64,000 bases of DNA from JAUMBM01 sp964441755 (lineage in GTDB: Bacteria > Bacteroidota > Bacteroidia > Chitinophagales > Saprospiraceae), in NCBI GenBank assembly GCA_964441755.1, contig CAYTVG010000011.1:77233-141232 (forward strand). The letters are read 5' to 3'. This document shows positions 53,144 through 62,800 of the stretch, piece by piece; the stretch's first letter is position 1, and each line of letters starts with the position of its first letter. Below the pieces are notes generated by a model. It saw nothing but the letters and a program-made list of their open reading frames with translations. It was not told the origin of the DNA and made no database searches. The position numbers and the translations under genes are program-made.

Positions 53144-56100
53144 ATGAGAGCAGGCATACGATGGTGGATGAATATGGTAGCGACAGTACTATTACTGAGC
53201 ACAGTCAAGGCGGGCAGTTTGGACAGTCTGGTTGTAGCGGCGATGCCGGCAGGCGGAGACGACCTGAATGATATTGGGCAAACAGACAGAGCGGTGCAGC
53301 GCAAGATAGAAGAAGCCCGGGCGCTGATAAGCCGGGTAAAAGCAGGTGCCCGTTACATAGAAAGTCTTACGGACGAATCGTTGACCGATTTACCACTGGG
53401 CATACGCACCACCCTGGGCAACACCACTTACACCTTGGTTATCAGTGCCATGAGACTACTCCCACAACATGCAGAAATTGACCTGCTGCTGGAGATTGAC
53501 CTGCCTGACCAGCACAATGACCCTGTATTTGGCGCCAACAACGTAGCCTTTTCCAGGCAGGGAGCCTTTTTATCTGACACACAACTATCCATATTAGCCG
53601 ATTACAGCATAGACCTGCGAGACCAGAAAGCGCGGATTGTATTTTCAGCAGCCACAGCAGCGGGGCGAGGCACGTATGTAACCATTGACTGTCATGGATT
53701 TAAATCGCTACGCGTTGAAGGATATTCGATCTTCAGCAGAGACTGGCTTCTGCCCGTTGGAGGCGGAGGCAGTACGACAGGAAATGCGGGCATTGACAGC
53801 AGGGTACATGCAGATTTTTCGATAGAAGCGCAATCATGGGACTTCATCATACAGATACCACAAGTAAGTACCTTTACGGTAGCCGGCATAGAAGATGTGC
53901 ATTGGACGCTGGAAGGCATCACATTGGATTTAAGTGAGCAAGACAATGCGCCGGGGTTTGGGTTTCCGGCCGGATACCAGAGTCCGTGGGGAGAGGGGCA
54001 GCAAGTATCCCCATTGTGGCGCGGCTTGTATGCCCGGGCTGTTCGTGTAGGTATGCCCGCCAAGTTTTCGCAGGAGTCTGTTCGGGGGGTGTACGTGGAA
54101 GCTACGGATATCATTATTGACGATCGGGGGTTTACAGGAAAGGTAAGTGCTACAGACATACTGAAGCTGGAGGAGGGTGAATTGGGAGGCTGGGCATTTG
54201 GCATTGACAGTCTGCAGGTTGACATTATGGCGATGCAGCTAAGAGAAGCCCGGATGAGCGGGCTTGTGCAATTGCCGTTGTTGGGTAGTGAGGAGAGAGG
54301 TGCAAGCATAGCGCGGGAAGAATGTGTTTCGTACAGTGCGATTATGCAAGTTGGCGGGCGCTATGCATTTTGTTTACGGGTTGGAGACAATTATGAGTCA
54401 GCGGTATGGAAGGCGACCATCAATTTGCACCCCAATTCGTCCATACGTGTGGAATATGGATTGGGAGGAAGGATGCAGGCGCGAGCCATACTCCACGGGG
54501 ATTTATCGGTACGCGATGAGACGAGGCGTGCGGCTGCTTTTGAGGCGCCGGGTATCGCATTTGAGGATTTGCGACTGGGTACGGAGGCGCCCTACCTTGA
54601 GTCGGGACACTGGGGTGTACCGGGGCAGGTTGGCGCCCATTTGGGAAATTTTGATTTACATTTCAATAGTATAGGGCTCCGAACGGTGGGAGACGGGCGG
54701 GAAGCGTTGCTTAGTTTTGATGTTCGGATTGGATTAAACGAAGGGATGCAGGCGATTTCGGCGGCAGGCAGGCTGAGCATACGGGGGCAGTTGGCCGTTG
54801 GAGGGGTACATGATCGATGGGAGTATACGACCATGGAGATAGCGCGCATACAGATTAGTGCGAGTTGTAGTGCGTGGGGCTTAGAAGGCGGGATGGAATT
54901 TTATGAAAACGATGAGATTTACGGATGTGGGTTTAGCGGCTCGGTATCTGTGTGGTTTGCGGGGCTTCGTCCGGGGGGTACGAGCGGTGGATTTTCGGCG
55001 GTTGGGCAATTTGGGAGTAAGGAAGAGGCGGGGGGATTGAGTTATCGGTATTTTTTTGTGGATGTGGAGGCGAGTTGGGCGGATGGACTTCCGATAGGGA
55101 CGCTTCGGTTGCTGGAGTTGGGAGGAGGTGTTGCCCGGCGGGTTCGGGTAGAATCGGGTGGCATGGCGGGTGTAAGATATATACCGGACAATGAGGCGGG
55201 TATGCGCATCAGTGCTCGGGTGGCTGTTGCGAGTCCGGGGGGGAGTCGGGCTTTCAGTGTTCGTGGTACATTTGAGGTAGCGATTACGGTGTCGGGAGGG
55301 ATAGACAGCATACGGATTAGCGGTGAGGCGGCTATGTTGGGATCAGGCAGGCCTGCAGGGATGGGGGATGAAGGAGTGGGGATAGTGGTGTGGGTAGAGA
55401 TGTTGTATGACAATGTGGGAGAGGACAGAGGATTTAGTGCATCGGCAGAGGTATTTTTCAATCTTGCGGCGGGTAGATTTGTGGGTGGCAGGGTACATCC
55501 TACGGGTAGGGATCATTATGCGGGGGGGATAGAGATGATGTTTGGTGGTGGTCGTTGGTATGTGTATGTGGGGACGCCTATGGTACCGTTGGGGGTGCAG
55601 GCGGTATTGGGTGAAGGTGCGCGGCCGATGCTGGCGGCGTATATTGATGTTGGTACTGATGTGCCACCGATGCCGCCGGTACCGGACTATGTGGGTGTTG
55701 GGAATAGTGGAGCGGGGGGGCGTGTGGATGGATTGATTGGTAGTGGGGCGGGGTTTGTATTTGGAGCCTCACTAAATCTCAATACGGAAAGAAAGCGAAA
55801 AACGCCCTTTTACTACGAGCTGGGTATTGGATTGGGATTTGATCTAATGCTACAAAACTATGGTAACGCTGTCTGTGCCAACCAGTCAGATGAACAAATA
55901 GGCATCAATGGCTGGTATGCTTCCGGACAAGCGTGGGCATACCTTCAGGGGACAGTTGGCATTACACTCAATCTACCCTTTGCACAGGGAGACTATGACA
56001 TTATTCATGCTTCTTTAGCGGCTGTATTACAAATCAAAGGTCCTAATCCCTTTTGGGCTGCAGCCAACTTAAGAGGTATGTACCGTCTACTAGGGGGTGC

Positions 56101-57700
56101 AGCCAAAGGATCATTTAATATACGCGTTGAGCTGGGACATCCTTGTATCATTGCCGAAGATGTCTCTGATCCGATTGCCAGTTTACAGCTTATCGAAACT
56201 GTCATCCCTACTGATGGGTTCTCCAATTGTCCTGTCAACCAACAAATAAGAGCCACTACAAGTCTGCTATTTAATCTGCCTCAAAGAATTCAGGAACATA
56301 CCTATAAACTTGTGCTCTTGGAGGCACTAATTCAAAAACAACCAACAGGAGAGTATGTCAATACTCAGGTGTACTGTGAAGGAGACACGCTTTTGATGAT
56401 ACCCTTCGCTCACCTCGAGGGAGTGTGTTCATACCAGTTAAACCTTCGGGTGGCCTTGTTAAAACAAAACGAGTATGGCCTGTTCACGGACACTGCCAAT
56501 ATTGAGAATAAAGTTATCCAGTTTACAACAGCTGCTCCATTTGACCATATTCCACTTGATAATATTCACTACGCCTGGCCTGTCCCCGGACAGCATAGTT
56601 TCTATATAGCAGAAAATACCGAAGCGTATATCCGGCTCATACAGGCACAACCCGCTATAGTAAATGGTGAATTAATTGCCAGATTTACGTCTGTATCGGG
56701 AGAAATCTACCAACAAGCTGTTCAGATTTCAGAGAATGGACGCCGCCTGAGTTTTGCTATTCCTTCACTTCCTCTACGGACTGGACATAGGCTGGAATTG
56801 ATTAAGCTTACTGCAGATCCCTCATCCAGTGGGCGAACTTCCCCTGAAAATGGCCAGCCACCTCTGTCGATAATATTAACTTATTATTTTAGAACAAGTC
56901 AGTTTGAGCGTTTTAGTCAGAAGGTTGCCTCCATTCCTACAGTCAATGTAAATAGATTTGGTCGAGGATTATTTTCATGTGCCGGAGAACTATTTGATGC
57001 CTGGGAATTGACGGATTCGAGTCCGATGACATCTCCTGTCGGAATGGTCACAAGCTTATTTGATCATCCTTGGTTCCATTCTCTTGGATTAAACTCCCTC
57101 CTTTATACCTCTTTTCCAATACCCGGACTGGTGGAAAATACATGGCGGGATGCAGCGGCCGGTTTTCCACCTTCAAGAGCCGTTCACATTGCTGGCAGCT
57201 CATGCCTGCCGTATAGCTACCAACAATTTATTCAACCTGATACTCCTTGTAGCGGGCAAGATACATTACGCTTTGAAGTTCCATTGTTCATTCAGATGGA
57301 TCATGATGGTTACAAGCAGCAGGCCATAAGCTTAATCGAACATTGGGTTGAACAAGAGTGGACGCATATACAAAACGGCGATATGGATCCAGACAATCTT
57401 GTATACTTTGATATCGATCAGGATGGACAATTGACAATAGCGGATATACGCCGGTCAATAAATGAAGTATGCCCGCTACCCGCTTCATGCCAAATGAATT
57501 ACGAGGGTATCAGATGCCCGCAATTCTCAGGAATGATTCCCTGTCCTATGCCCGAATTCTTCGGACAGCTGGCGACGAGTCAACTGAATGTGCTAGGTAG
57601 CTGCAGAGGGCAGTCATTTAATTTGATGCTCGAATTTTCGCTTCCTGGCACGAATATTCCAAGCAGTACTGCCAATGTTCAGGTAACCGTCAATCAATAA
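53144..57700 (+). CDS. 1518-residue exported protein of the surface cluster, three composition blocks
   Basis: No known family recognised. A signal peptide (residues 1-24) and a helical start are followed by about 900 Gly-rich, beta-strand residues (GGGVARRVRVESGGMAGVRY, GFSASAEVFFNLAAGRFVGG), which look like a long beta-barrel or beta-helix. Then come beta domains with Cys pairs. A dockerin-like calcium loop lies at residues 1423-1434 (DIDQDGQLTIAD). Base composition changes twice within the frame: C-rich until about 53.93 kb, very G-rich and C-poor from there to about 55.77 kb, then lower GC to the end. No T9SS tail is obvious at the C-terminus (STANVQVTVNQ). Fifteen bases follow the barrel gene; 11 precede the next. 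Confidence 0.78.
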   Translation: MRAGIRWWMNMVATVLLLSTVKAGSLDSLVVAAMPAGGDDLNDIGQTDRAVQRKIEEARALISRVKAGARYIESLTDESLTDLPLGIRTTLGNTTYTLVISAMRLLPQHAEIDLLLEIDLPDQHNDPVFGANNVAFSRQGAFLSDTQLSILADYSIDLRDQKARIVFSAATAAGRGTYVTIDCHGFKSLRVEGYSIFSRDWLLPVGGGGSTTGNAGIDSRVHADFSIEAQSWDFIIQIPQVSTFTVAGIEDVHWTLEGITLDLSEQDNAPGFGFPAGYQSPWGEGQQVSPLWRGLYARAVRVGMPAKFSQESVRGVYVEATDIIIDDRGFTGKVSATDILKLEEGELGGWAFGIDSLQVDIMAMQLREARMSGLVQLPLLGSEERGASIAREECVSYSAIMQVGGRYAFCLRVGDNYESAVWKATINLHPNSSIRVEYGLGGRMQARAILHGDLSVRDETRRAAAFEAPGIAFEDLRLGTEAPYLESGHWGVPGQVGAHLGNFDLHFNSIGLRTVGDGREALLSFDVRIGLNEGMQAISAAGRLSIRGQLAVGGVHDRWEYTTMEIARIQISASCSAWGLEGGMEFYENDEIYGCGFSGSVSVWFAGLRPGGTSGGFSAVGQFGSKEEAGGLSYRYFFVDVEASWADGLPIGTLRLLELGGGVARRVRVESGGMAGVRYIPDNEAGMRISARVAVASPGGSRAFSVRGTFEVAITVSGGIDSIRISGEAAMLGSGRPAGMGDEGVGIVVWVEMLYDNVGEDRGFSASAEVFFNLAAGRFVGGRVHPTGRDHYAGGIEMMFGGGRWYVYVGTPMVPLGVQAVLGEGARPMLAAYIDVGTDVPPMPPVPDYVGVGNSGAGGRVDGLIGSGAGFVFGASLNLNTERKRKTPFYYELGIGLGFDLMLQNYGNAVCANQSDEQIGINGWYASGQAWAYLQGTVGITLNLPFAQGDYDIIHASLAAVLQIKGPNPFWAAANLRGMYRLLGGAAKGSFNIRVELGHPCIIAEDVSDPIASLQLIETVIPTDGFSNCPVNQQIRATTSLLFNLPQRIQEHTYKLVLLEALIQKQPTGEYVNTQVYCEGDTLLMIPFAHLEGVCSYQLNLRVALLKQNEYGLFTDTANIENKVIQFTTAAPFDHIPLDNIHYAWPVPGQHSFYIAENTEAYIRLIQAQPAIVNGELIARFTSVSGEIYQQAVQISENGRRLSFAIPSLPLRTGHRLELIKLTADPSSSGRTSPENGQPPLSIILTYYFRTSQFERFSQKVASIPTVNVNRFGRGLFSCAGELFDAWELTDSSPMTSPVGMVTSLFDHPWFHSLGLNSLLYTSFPIPGLVENTWRDAAAGFPPSRAVHIAGSSCLPYSYQQFIQPDTPCSGQDTLRFEVPLFIQMDHDGYKQQAISLIEHWVEQEWTHIQNGDMDPDNLVYFDIDQDGQLTIADIRRSINEVCPLPASCQMNYEGIRCPQFSGMIPCPMPEFFGQLATSQLNVLGSCRGQSFNLMLEFSLPGTNIPSSTANVQVTVNQ

Positions 57701-57711
57701 TCTAGACCTCC

Positions 57712-59841
57712 ATGATACACCACTCACTTTTCCGGATATCCTTATTATTAAGCATTTGTTTTATCGTCACAGGCTTTCAGGGCGTTGCTCAGACTATTGA
57801 CTCAAATCGAGTCAACCTGTACGGAGAAGGACGTATCTACGATCAAAAAGCTGTTATCCGATGGATGCCGGGTGATATGGCTGCATGGCAGTTGGGTAAT
57901 TTGTGCGGGTATAGAATTGTACGAATTAGTCGTGATTCAATACCATTAGTACATATACCTGCCGCTTCTGACGAAGAGAATCAATTACTACAAGATACGC
58001 TCCGTTCCCTTCAACCAGATCAATGGCAGATATTGTCGGACAGTCTGCCTTTAGCCAAAACAGCTGCATCTCTAGTACTCGCAATGACCAAATCTACTGG
58101 TCAACAGCCAGATGCTGATCCTGAGTCTGCAGAAGAATACTTTGGCATGGCCATGTTACTGGCAGACATTGATCCTGCTATAGCCTGTGCCTTAGGGGTT
58201 GGATTTATCGATACGAATATTGTGGCAGGTAAAATCTACACTTACAAGGTAGCTGTAAATGGTCATTCCCACCTGACCACCAGTATTAAATGTCATCATA
58301 CTGATCTCCTCAATATCTGCCCAATTGGACGTCCGGAAGCTGTATGGAGTGATCGTCTGGTCACACTCAGTTGGAAGCCCATTAATAACGACAGTTGCTA
58401 CGCCTTTTTTAACGTAGAGCGATCAGCTGACAGTGGTCATACATTTGAACCAATAAATGCACTACCCATCATTCCAATGTATACAGAGGTCACGAAAGAA
58501 ACCTCTGTGAAGTATACCGATTCACTTCCTTCCAATGGACAGGTCTATCATTATAGAATAAGAGGAGTTACTCCTTTTGGTCAACAGGCTCCCCCTTCAC
58601 CAACGATTAGTGGTAGTGGTATCGACACACGAGGTCCACTACTCCCATATATCACTTTATTTCAATACAATTCCTTTCATAATGAATATCAAATCAGCTG
58701 GCGCATTGATTCTTCATTAAATACTGAAGTTTCTGTGTACGAAATTCATGAATTCACTGAAAAGAACACTCCGGGCAGGAATATTTGTTCAGGTGGTTTA
58801 AGCCCTGATAACCTTACATTCTCTTCGAATCAATTTAAACACGGGCACTACTACGCAGTAATAGCTGTTGATCAGGCAGGTAATAGTTATTCTTCAACAA
58901 AAAAATTATTCCTTTCCAAAGATGATCATCCGCCACTACCCCCTACCGGACTAACGGCTCAGATCGATACTGTCGGGAATGCCCTGCTTTCATGGTCAAG
59001 AAATACTGAAGAGGATATTCAAGGCTATAGGGTATACATCAGTAACCAACAAGAAGGCCATTACCATGAAATAACCACTAGTCCTGCAAATGATACTTTT
59101 TTCCTGTTTCAATATCCGGAAAATACACTTCAGCGGAGAATCTACTTTAGGGTAAGCGCGATTGATCTGAGGGGAAATTATTCACAATATGCAAATCCTC
59201 ATGCTATTGAAATACCCGACAGGATTCCTCCTTCAGCGCCTGTATTCAGCTCCGCTTTAGTTGAGTACCGTAAAATAACCCTCTGTTGGATTCATAGTAG
59301 TTCTCAGGATGTGGTAAACCACCAATTACAGCGAACCATAGCTCTACCAGACAGGGAAACCCAAGAATGGCATGCAGTGGCAAATTACAATTCCAGCCAA
59401 GGTCATAGAACTTCTTTCGAAGACACGAGTGCCATGTCGGGTATTACATACAAATATCGAATTGTAGTTTTGGATGCATCCGGTAATACCAATATCTCCG
59501 ATGAGCTGTATGTCGAAGCTGTTCGCAAGCGTCCAACACCTTGTCTTCTTGGCGTACGCGTTCAAAGTGAACAAAATACGGGCAGAATACTACTTGAATG
59601 GAATGCTCCCTTGCATACTGAAGCAGACCGATATATCATCTATTCTTCAGAAGGAGAAAAAAAACTCCAAAGTCGTGCAATACTAGATGGCAGCAGTGGT
59701 ATTGACACCCTGCAAGGTCGACATTTCAGATACATAGAGGTGCACACGAACCGCAATCAGAACTACCGATATCAAATTGCTGCAAAGGATCGAACCGGAC
59801 AAACAATCGACCTTTCTCCAATCATTTCTATCATCCTATAA
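57712..59841 (+). CDS. Fibronectin type III-domain exported protein
   Basis: A 709-residue protein with a signal peptide (SLLLSICFIVTGFQGVAQ). An N-terminal domain of about 190 residues contains GRIYDQKAVIRWMPGDMAAW. It is followed by four or five Fn3-like domains, with repeats of VTLSWKPINN, PLPPTGLTAQIDTVGN plus ALLSWSRNTEEDIQGYRVY, KITLCWIHSSSQDV and ILLEWNAPLHTEADRYIIY. Fn3 modules are protein-binding beta sandwiches. No T9SS tail is evident. Base composition is AT-richer than the window's left half, continuing the last block of the previous gene. It lies between the giant protein and the repeat adhesin, so it probably binds one of them. Confidence 0.82.
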   Translation: MIHHSLFRISLLLSICFIVTGFQGVAQTIDSNRVNLYGEGRIYDQKAVIRWMPGDMAAWQLGNLCGYRIVRISRDSIPLVHIPAASDEENQLLQDTLRSLQPDQWQILSDSLPLAKTAASLVLAMTKSTGQQPDADPESAEEYFGMAMLLADIDPAIACALGVGFIDTNIVAGKIYTYKVAVNGHSHLTTSIKCHHTDLLNICPIGRPEAVWSDRLVTLSWKPINNDSCYAFFNVERSADSGHTFEPINALPIIPMYTEVTKETSVKYTDSLPSNGQVYHYRIRGVTPFGQQAPPSPTISGSGIDTRGPLLPYITLFQYNSFHNEYQISWRIDSSLNTEVSVYEIHEFTEKNTPGRNICSGGLSPDNLTFSSNQFKHGHYYAVIAVDQAGNSYSSTKKLFLSKDDHPPLPPTGLTAQIDTVGNALLSWSRNTEEDIQGYRVYISNQQEGHYHEITTSPANDTFFLFQYPENTLQRRIYFRVSAIDLRGNYSQYANPHAIEIPDRIPPSAPVFSSALVEYRKITLCWIHSSSQDVVNHQLQRTIALPDRETQEWHAVANYNSSQGHRTSFEDTSAMSGITYKYRIVVLDASGNTNISDELYVEAVRKRPTPCLLGVRVQSEQNTGRILLEWNAPLHTEADRYIIYSSEGEKKLQSRAILDGSSGIDTLQGRHFRYIEVHTNRNQNYRYQIAAKDRTGQTIDLSPIISIIL

Positions 59842-59852
59842 TTATTATTAAA

Positions 59853-62800
59853 ATGCAAAATGCGCTCTTTAATACCATCGGCTGGCTACTGACAACAGTA
59901 GTCAGCCTGACAAACCTCCAGGCATACAATTGCGATAATTTTACGGATGGTGGATTGGTTGCGGGTACTACCGATACTGTTACAACTACTTATTGCAATG
60001 TTATCGGCTCAATGCCCGGTATATTAAATACTCAATCACCTTCAGGAGGCAGTGGAGGGGAGGTGTTGTACCAATGGCAAATTTCTGTCGATCAGACAAC
60101 CTGGACAGATATAAACCTCATGGAAGGACGCGACGAACACCTCTTCCCGTCAGGTATGCTTGGATATCTTTCTTCTTTGGGGTACAATGCCATGCAAACT
60201 ACGCGCTTCAGAAGGGGATCAAGAAGATCAACCTGCGTCGATTTTGTGTATTCAAATGTACGAGAATTTAGGGTTATGCAGCAGGTCACCACGCCAGGTT
60301 TATTTGCATCGACCTACGTTGTATGCATTAACTCGGCAGCACCTGACTGTGTTCAGGCTACAGAATTGGCTATACCCGGTATGCCTGAATCTTATATCCC
60401 CACAGGGGGTAGCCAACCGCTTGAATACCTGTGGGAACAATCCAACGATGGCCTCGTATGGACCAACTACTCAACTGAAGCGCTGCCTACCATATGTCCC
60501 CCTTTGGGAACAAGAACTTATTTCCGGCGGAGTGTGAGACCCGCTAACTCTCCCTGCAGCTACAGGTATTCAAATGTTGTTTCAATATTTCATGTACTCC
60601 CGGTTCAGATGCAGATTACTACTGTAAATCCGACCTGCGACAATCAAAACAATGGCTCAATCTCGCTGTCTGATATTGGTGGGAATGACAGTACCATAAT
60701 TTCCAATTTCAGATTTTCAATTGATAACGGTGCCAACTGGCAGACCGCAGGCACCTTTTCAAATCTGGGCGTTGGGACATACAACATCATCATTCGCGAA
60801 CACGAAACAAAATGTGCAGGTTGCTATCTGACAAGCGCTGTTTGCAGTCTGTCTGCAACCCTGACAGCGACGCCAAGTCCGGTAATTGATTCAATTACCG
60901 CTCCACCCTTAGGGGCTTGCAATTTACCAGAGCGGGTAATCAATATATGGGCTTCAGGGGGAGTTCCTCCTTTGTTATACTCCATTGACGGTACCAATTT
61001 TCAGGAAAGTTCTCACTTTGGCAATCTTGAAAATGGTACCTACCAGCCCACAGTCAAAAACAGTACCGGTATTTGTTCAGATATCACTGCAGCGATTCTA
61101 ATCAACAATCCTCTGCAAATCGTTATTGATTCTTTCTCATTGATAAATCCGCAAAGTTGTGGCTCCTCAGATGGTACCATTGAAATTCACTATGCCCACG
61201 GAGGGCTACCTCCGATACAGTATTCTATTGATGGAATTAGCTACCAAACAAATCCTGTATTCAATAATCTACAGGCGGGAGAATATAGCCTTTGGGTAAA
61301 AAATAGCGATGGTAGCTGTGCATCCTTACTGGAGACGGTTCAATTAGAGGACTTAATACCACCCTCTATCGATTCCATAATCATTGACCAGGTGAGTGAT
61401 TGTAGCAACATTGACGGCAGCTTACAGGTTTTTGCGACAGGAATACTACCTATAGTTTATTCTATTGATGGAGGTCAACATTGGAATTCAGCCAATTTCT
61501 TCCAGAATCTTGCATCAGGAACATATATTGTTTCTGTTCAGTACAATGCCATAGGTTGCATACAGACCGATACAGTGGATATTTTATCCCCTACCCCTCC
61601 TTCTGTTGAAGATATTATCTACACAAATACAACTAATTGCAACACAAACGACGGAACAATCACCATTATACACTCATCAACAGATGCAGATTACTTGTAC
61701 AGCATCAATGGTAATAGTGGGCCTTGGCAGTCTCACCCTGTTTTTACAGGACTGTCTGCTGGCAATTATGAAATTTGGTTGAGCAATGGAGATGGTAGCT
61801 GTCCCATTATGTGGCCATCACTGATTACAATAGAACAACTGATTCCCCCTTCTATTTCAAATGTCGTAGCGACAAATCCAACCGACTGTGCTACCAACAA
61901 CGGTTTTCTGCTTGTTATTGCTCAAGGTGGTAATGGAAGTTTTTTATATTCTGTCACAGGGATAGCGGGTCCATGGCAAAGTAGTCCCGTATTTACTGGT
62001 CTCCCCTCAGGCACCTACAATGTGTGGGTCAGCAACCAAGATGGTACCTGCCCTGTAAGCTGGAATACGGACATTACTCTCTCTCAGCCGGAGGCTGCTG
62101 TCATCGCTGAGGTCAATGCTTCCAATCCTTCCGACTGCGGGCTCAGCAACGGATCAATAACTGTCAGTGCAACCGGCGGACAAGGGGATTTACTCTTTAG
62201 CATCCTCGGACCTAACGGTCCATGGACCAACCAGCCGGTATTTACCGGACTCACGCCCGGAACTTACAATGTGTGGGTCAGCAATCAAGACGGTACTTGT
62301 CCCGTAAGCTGGAATACGGACATTACACTCTCTCAGCCGGAGGCCGCTGTCATCGCTGAGGTCATTGCCTCCAATCCTTCTGACTGCGGGCTCAGCAACG
62401 GATCTATAGCTATCAGTGCAACCGGCGGACAGGGGAATTTACTCTTCAGCATCCTCGGACCTAACGGGCCATGGAGCAGCATGCCCGTATTCGCTGACCT
62501 TGCGCCAGGAACCTACAATGTATGGGTAAGCAACCAAGACGGTACTTGCCCCGTAAACTGGAACACGGACATTACACTCTCTCAGCCGGAGGCTGCTGTC
62601 ATCGCTGAGGTCAATGCTTCCAATCCTTCCGACTGCGGGCTCAGCAACGGATCAATAACTGTCAGTGCAACCGGCGGACAAGGGGATTTACTCTTCAGCA
62701 TACTAGGTCCGAACGGGCCCTGGAGCAGCACGCCCGTGTTCACTGACCTAGCGCCAGGAACCTACGATGTATGGGTAAGCAACCAAGACGGTACTTGCCC

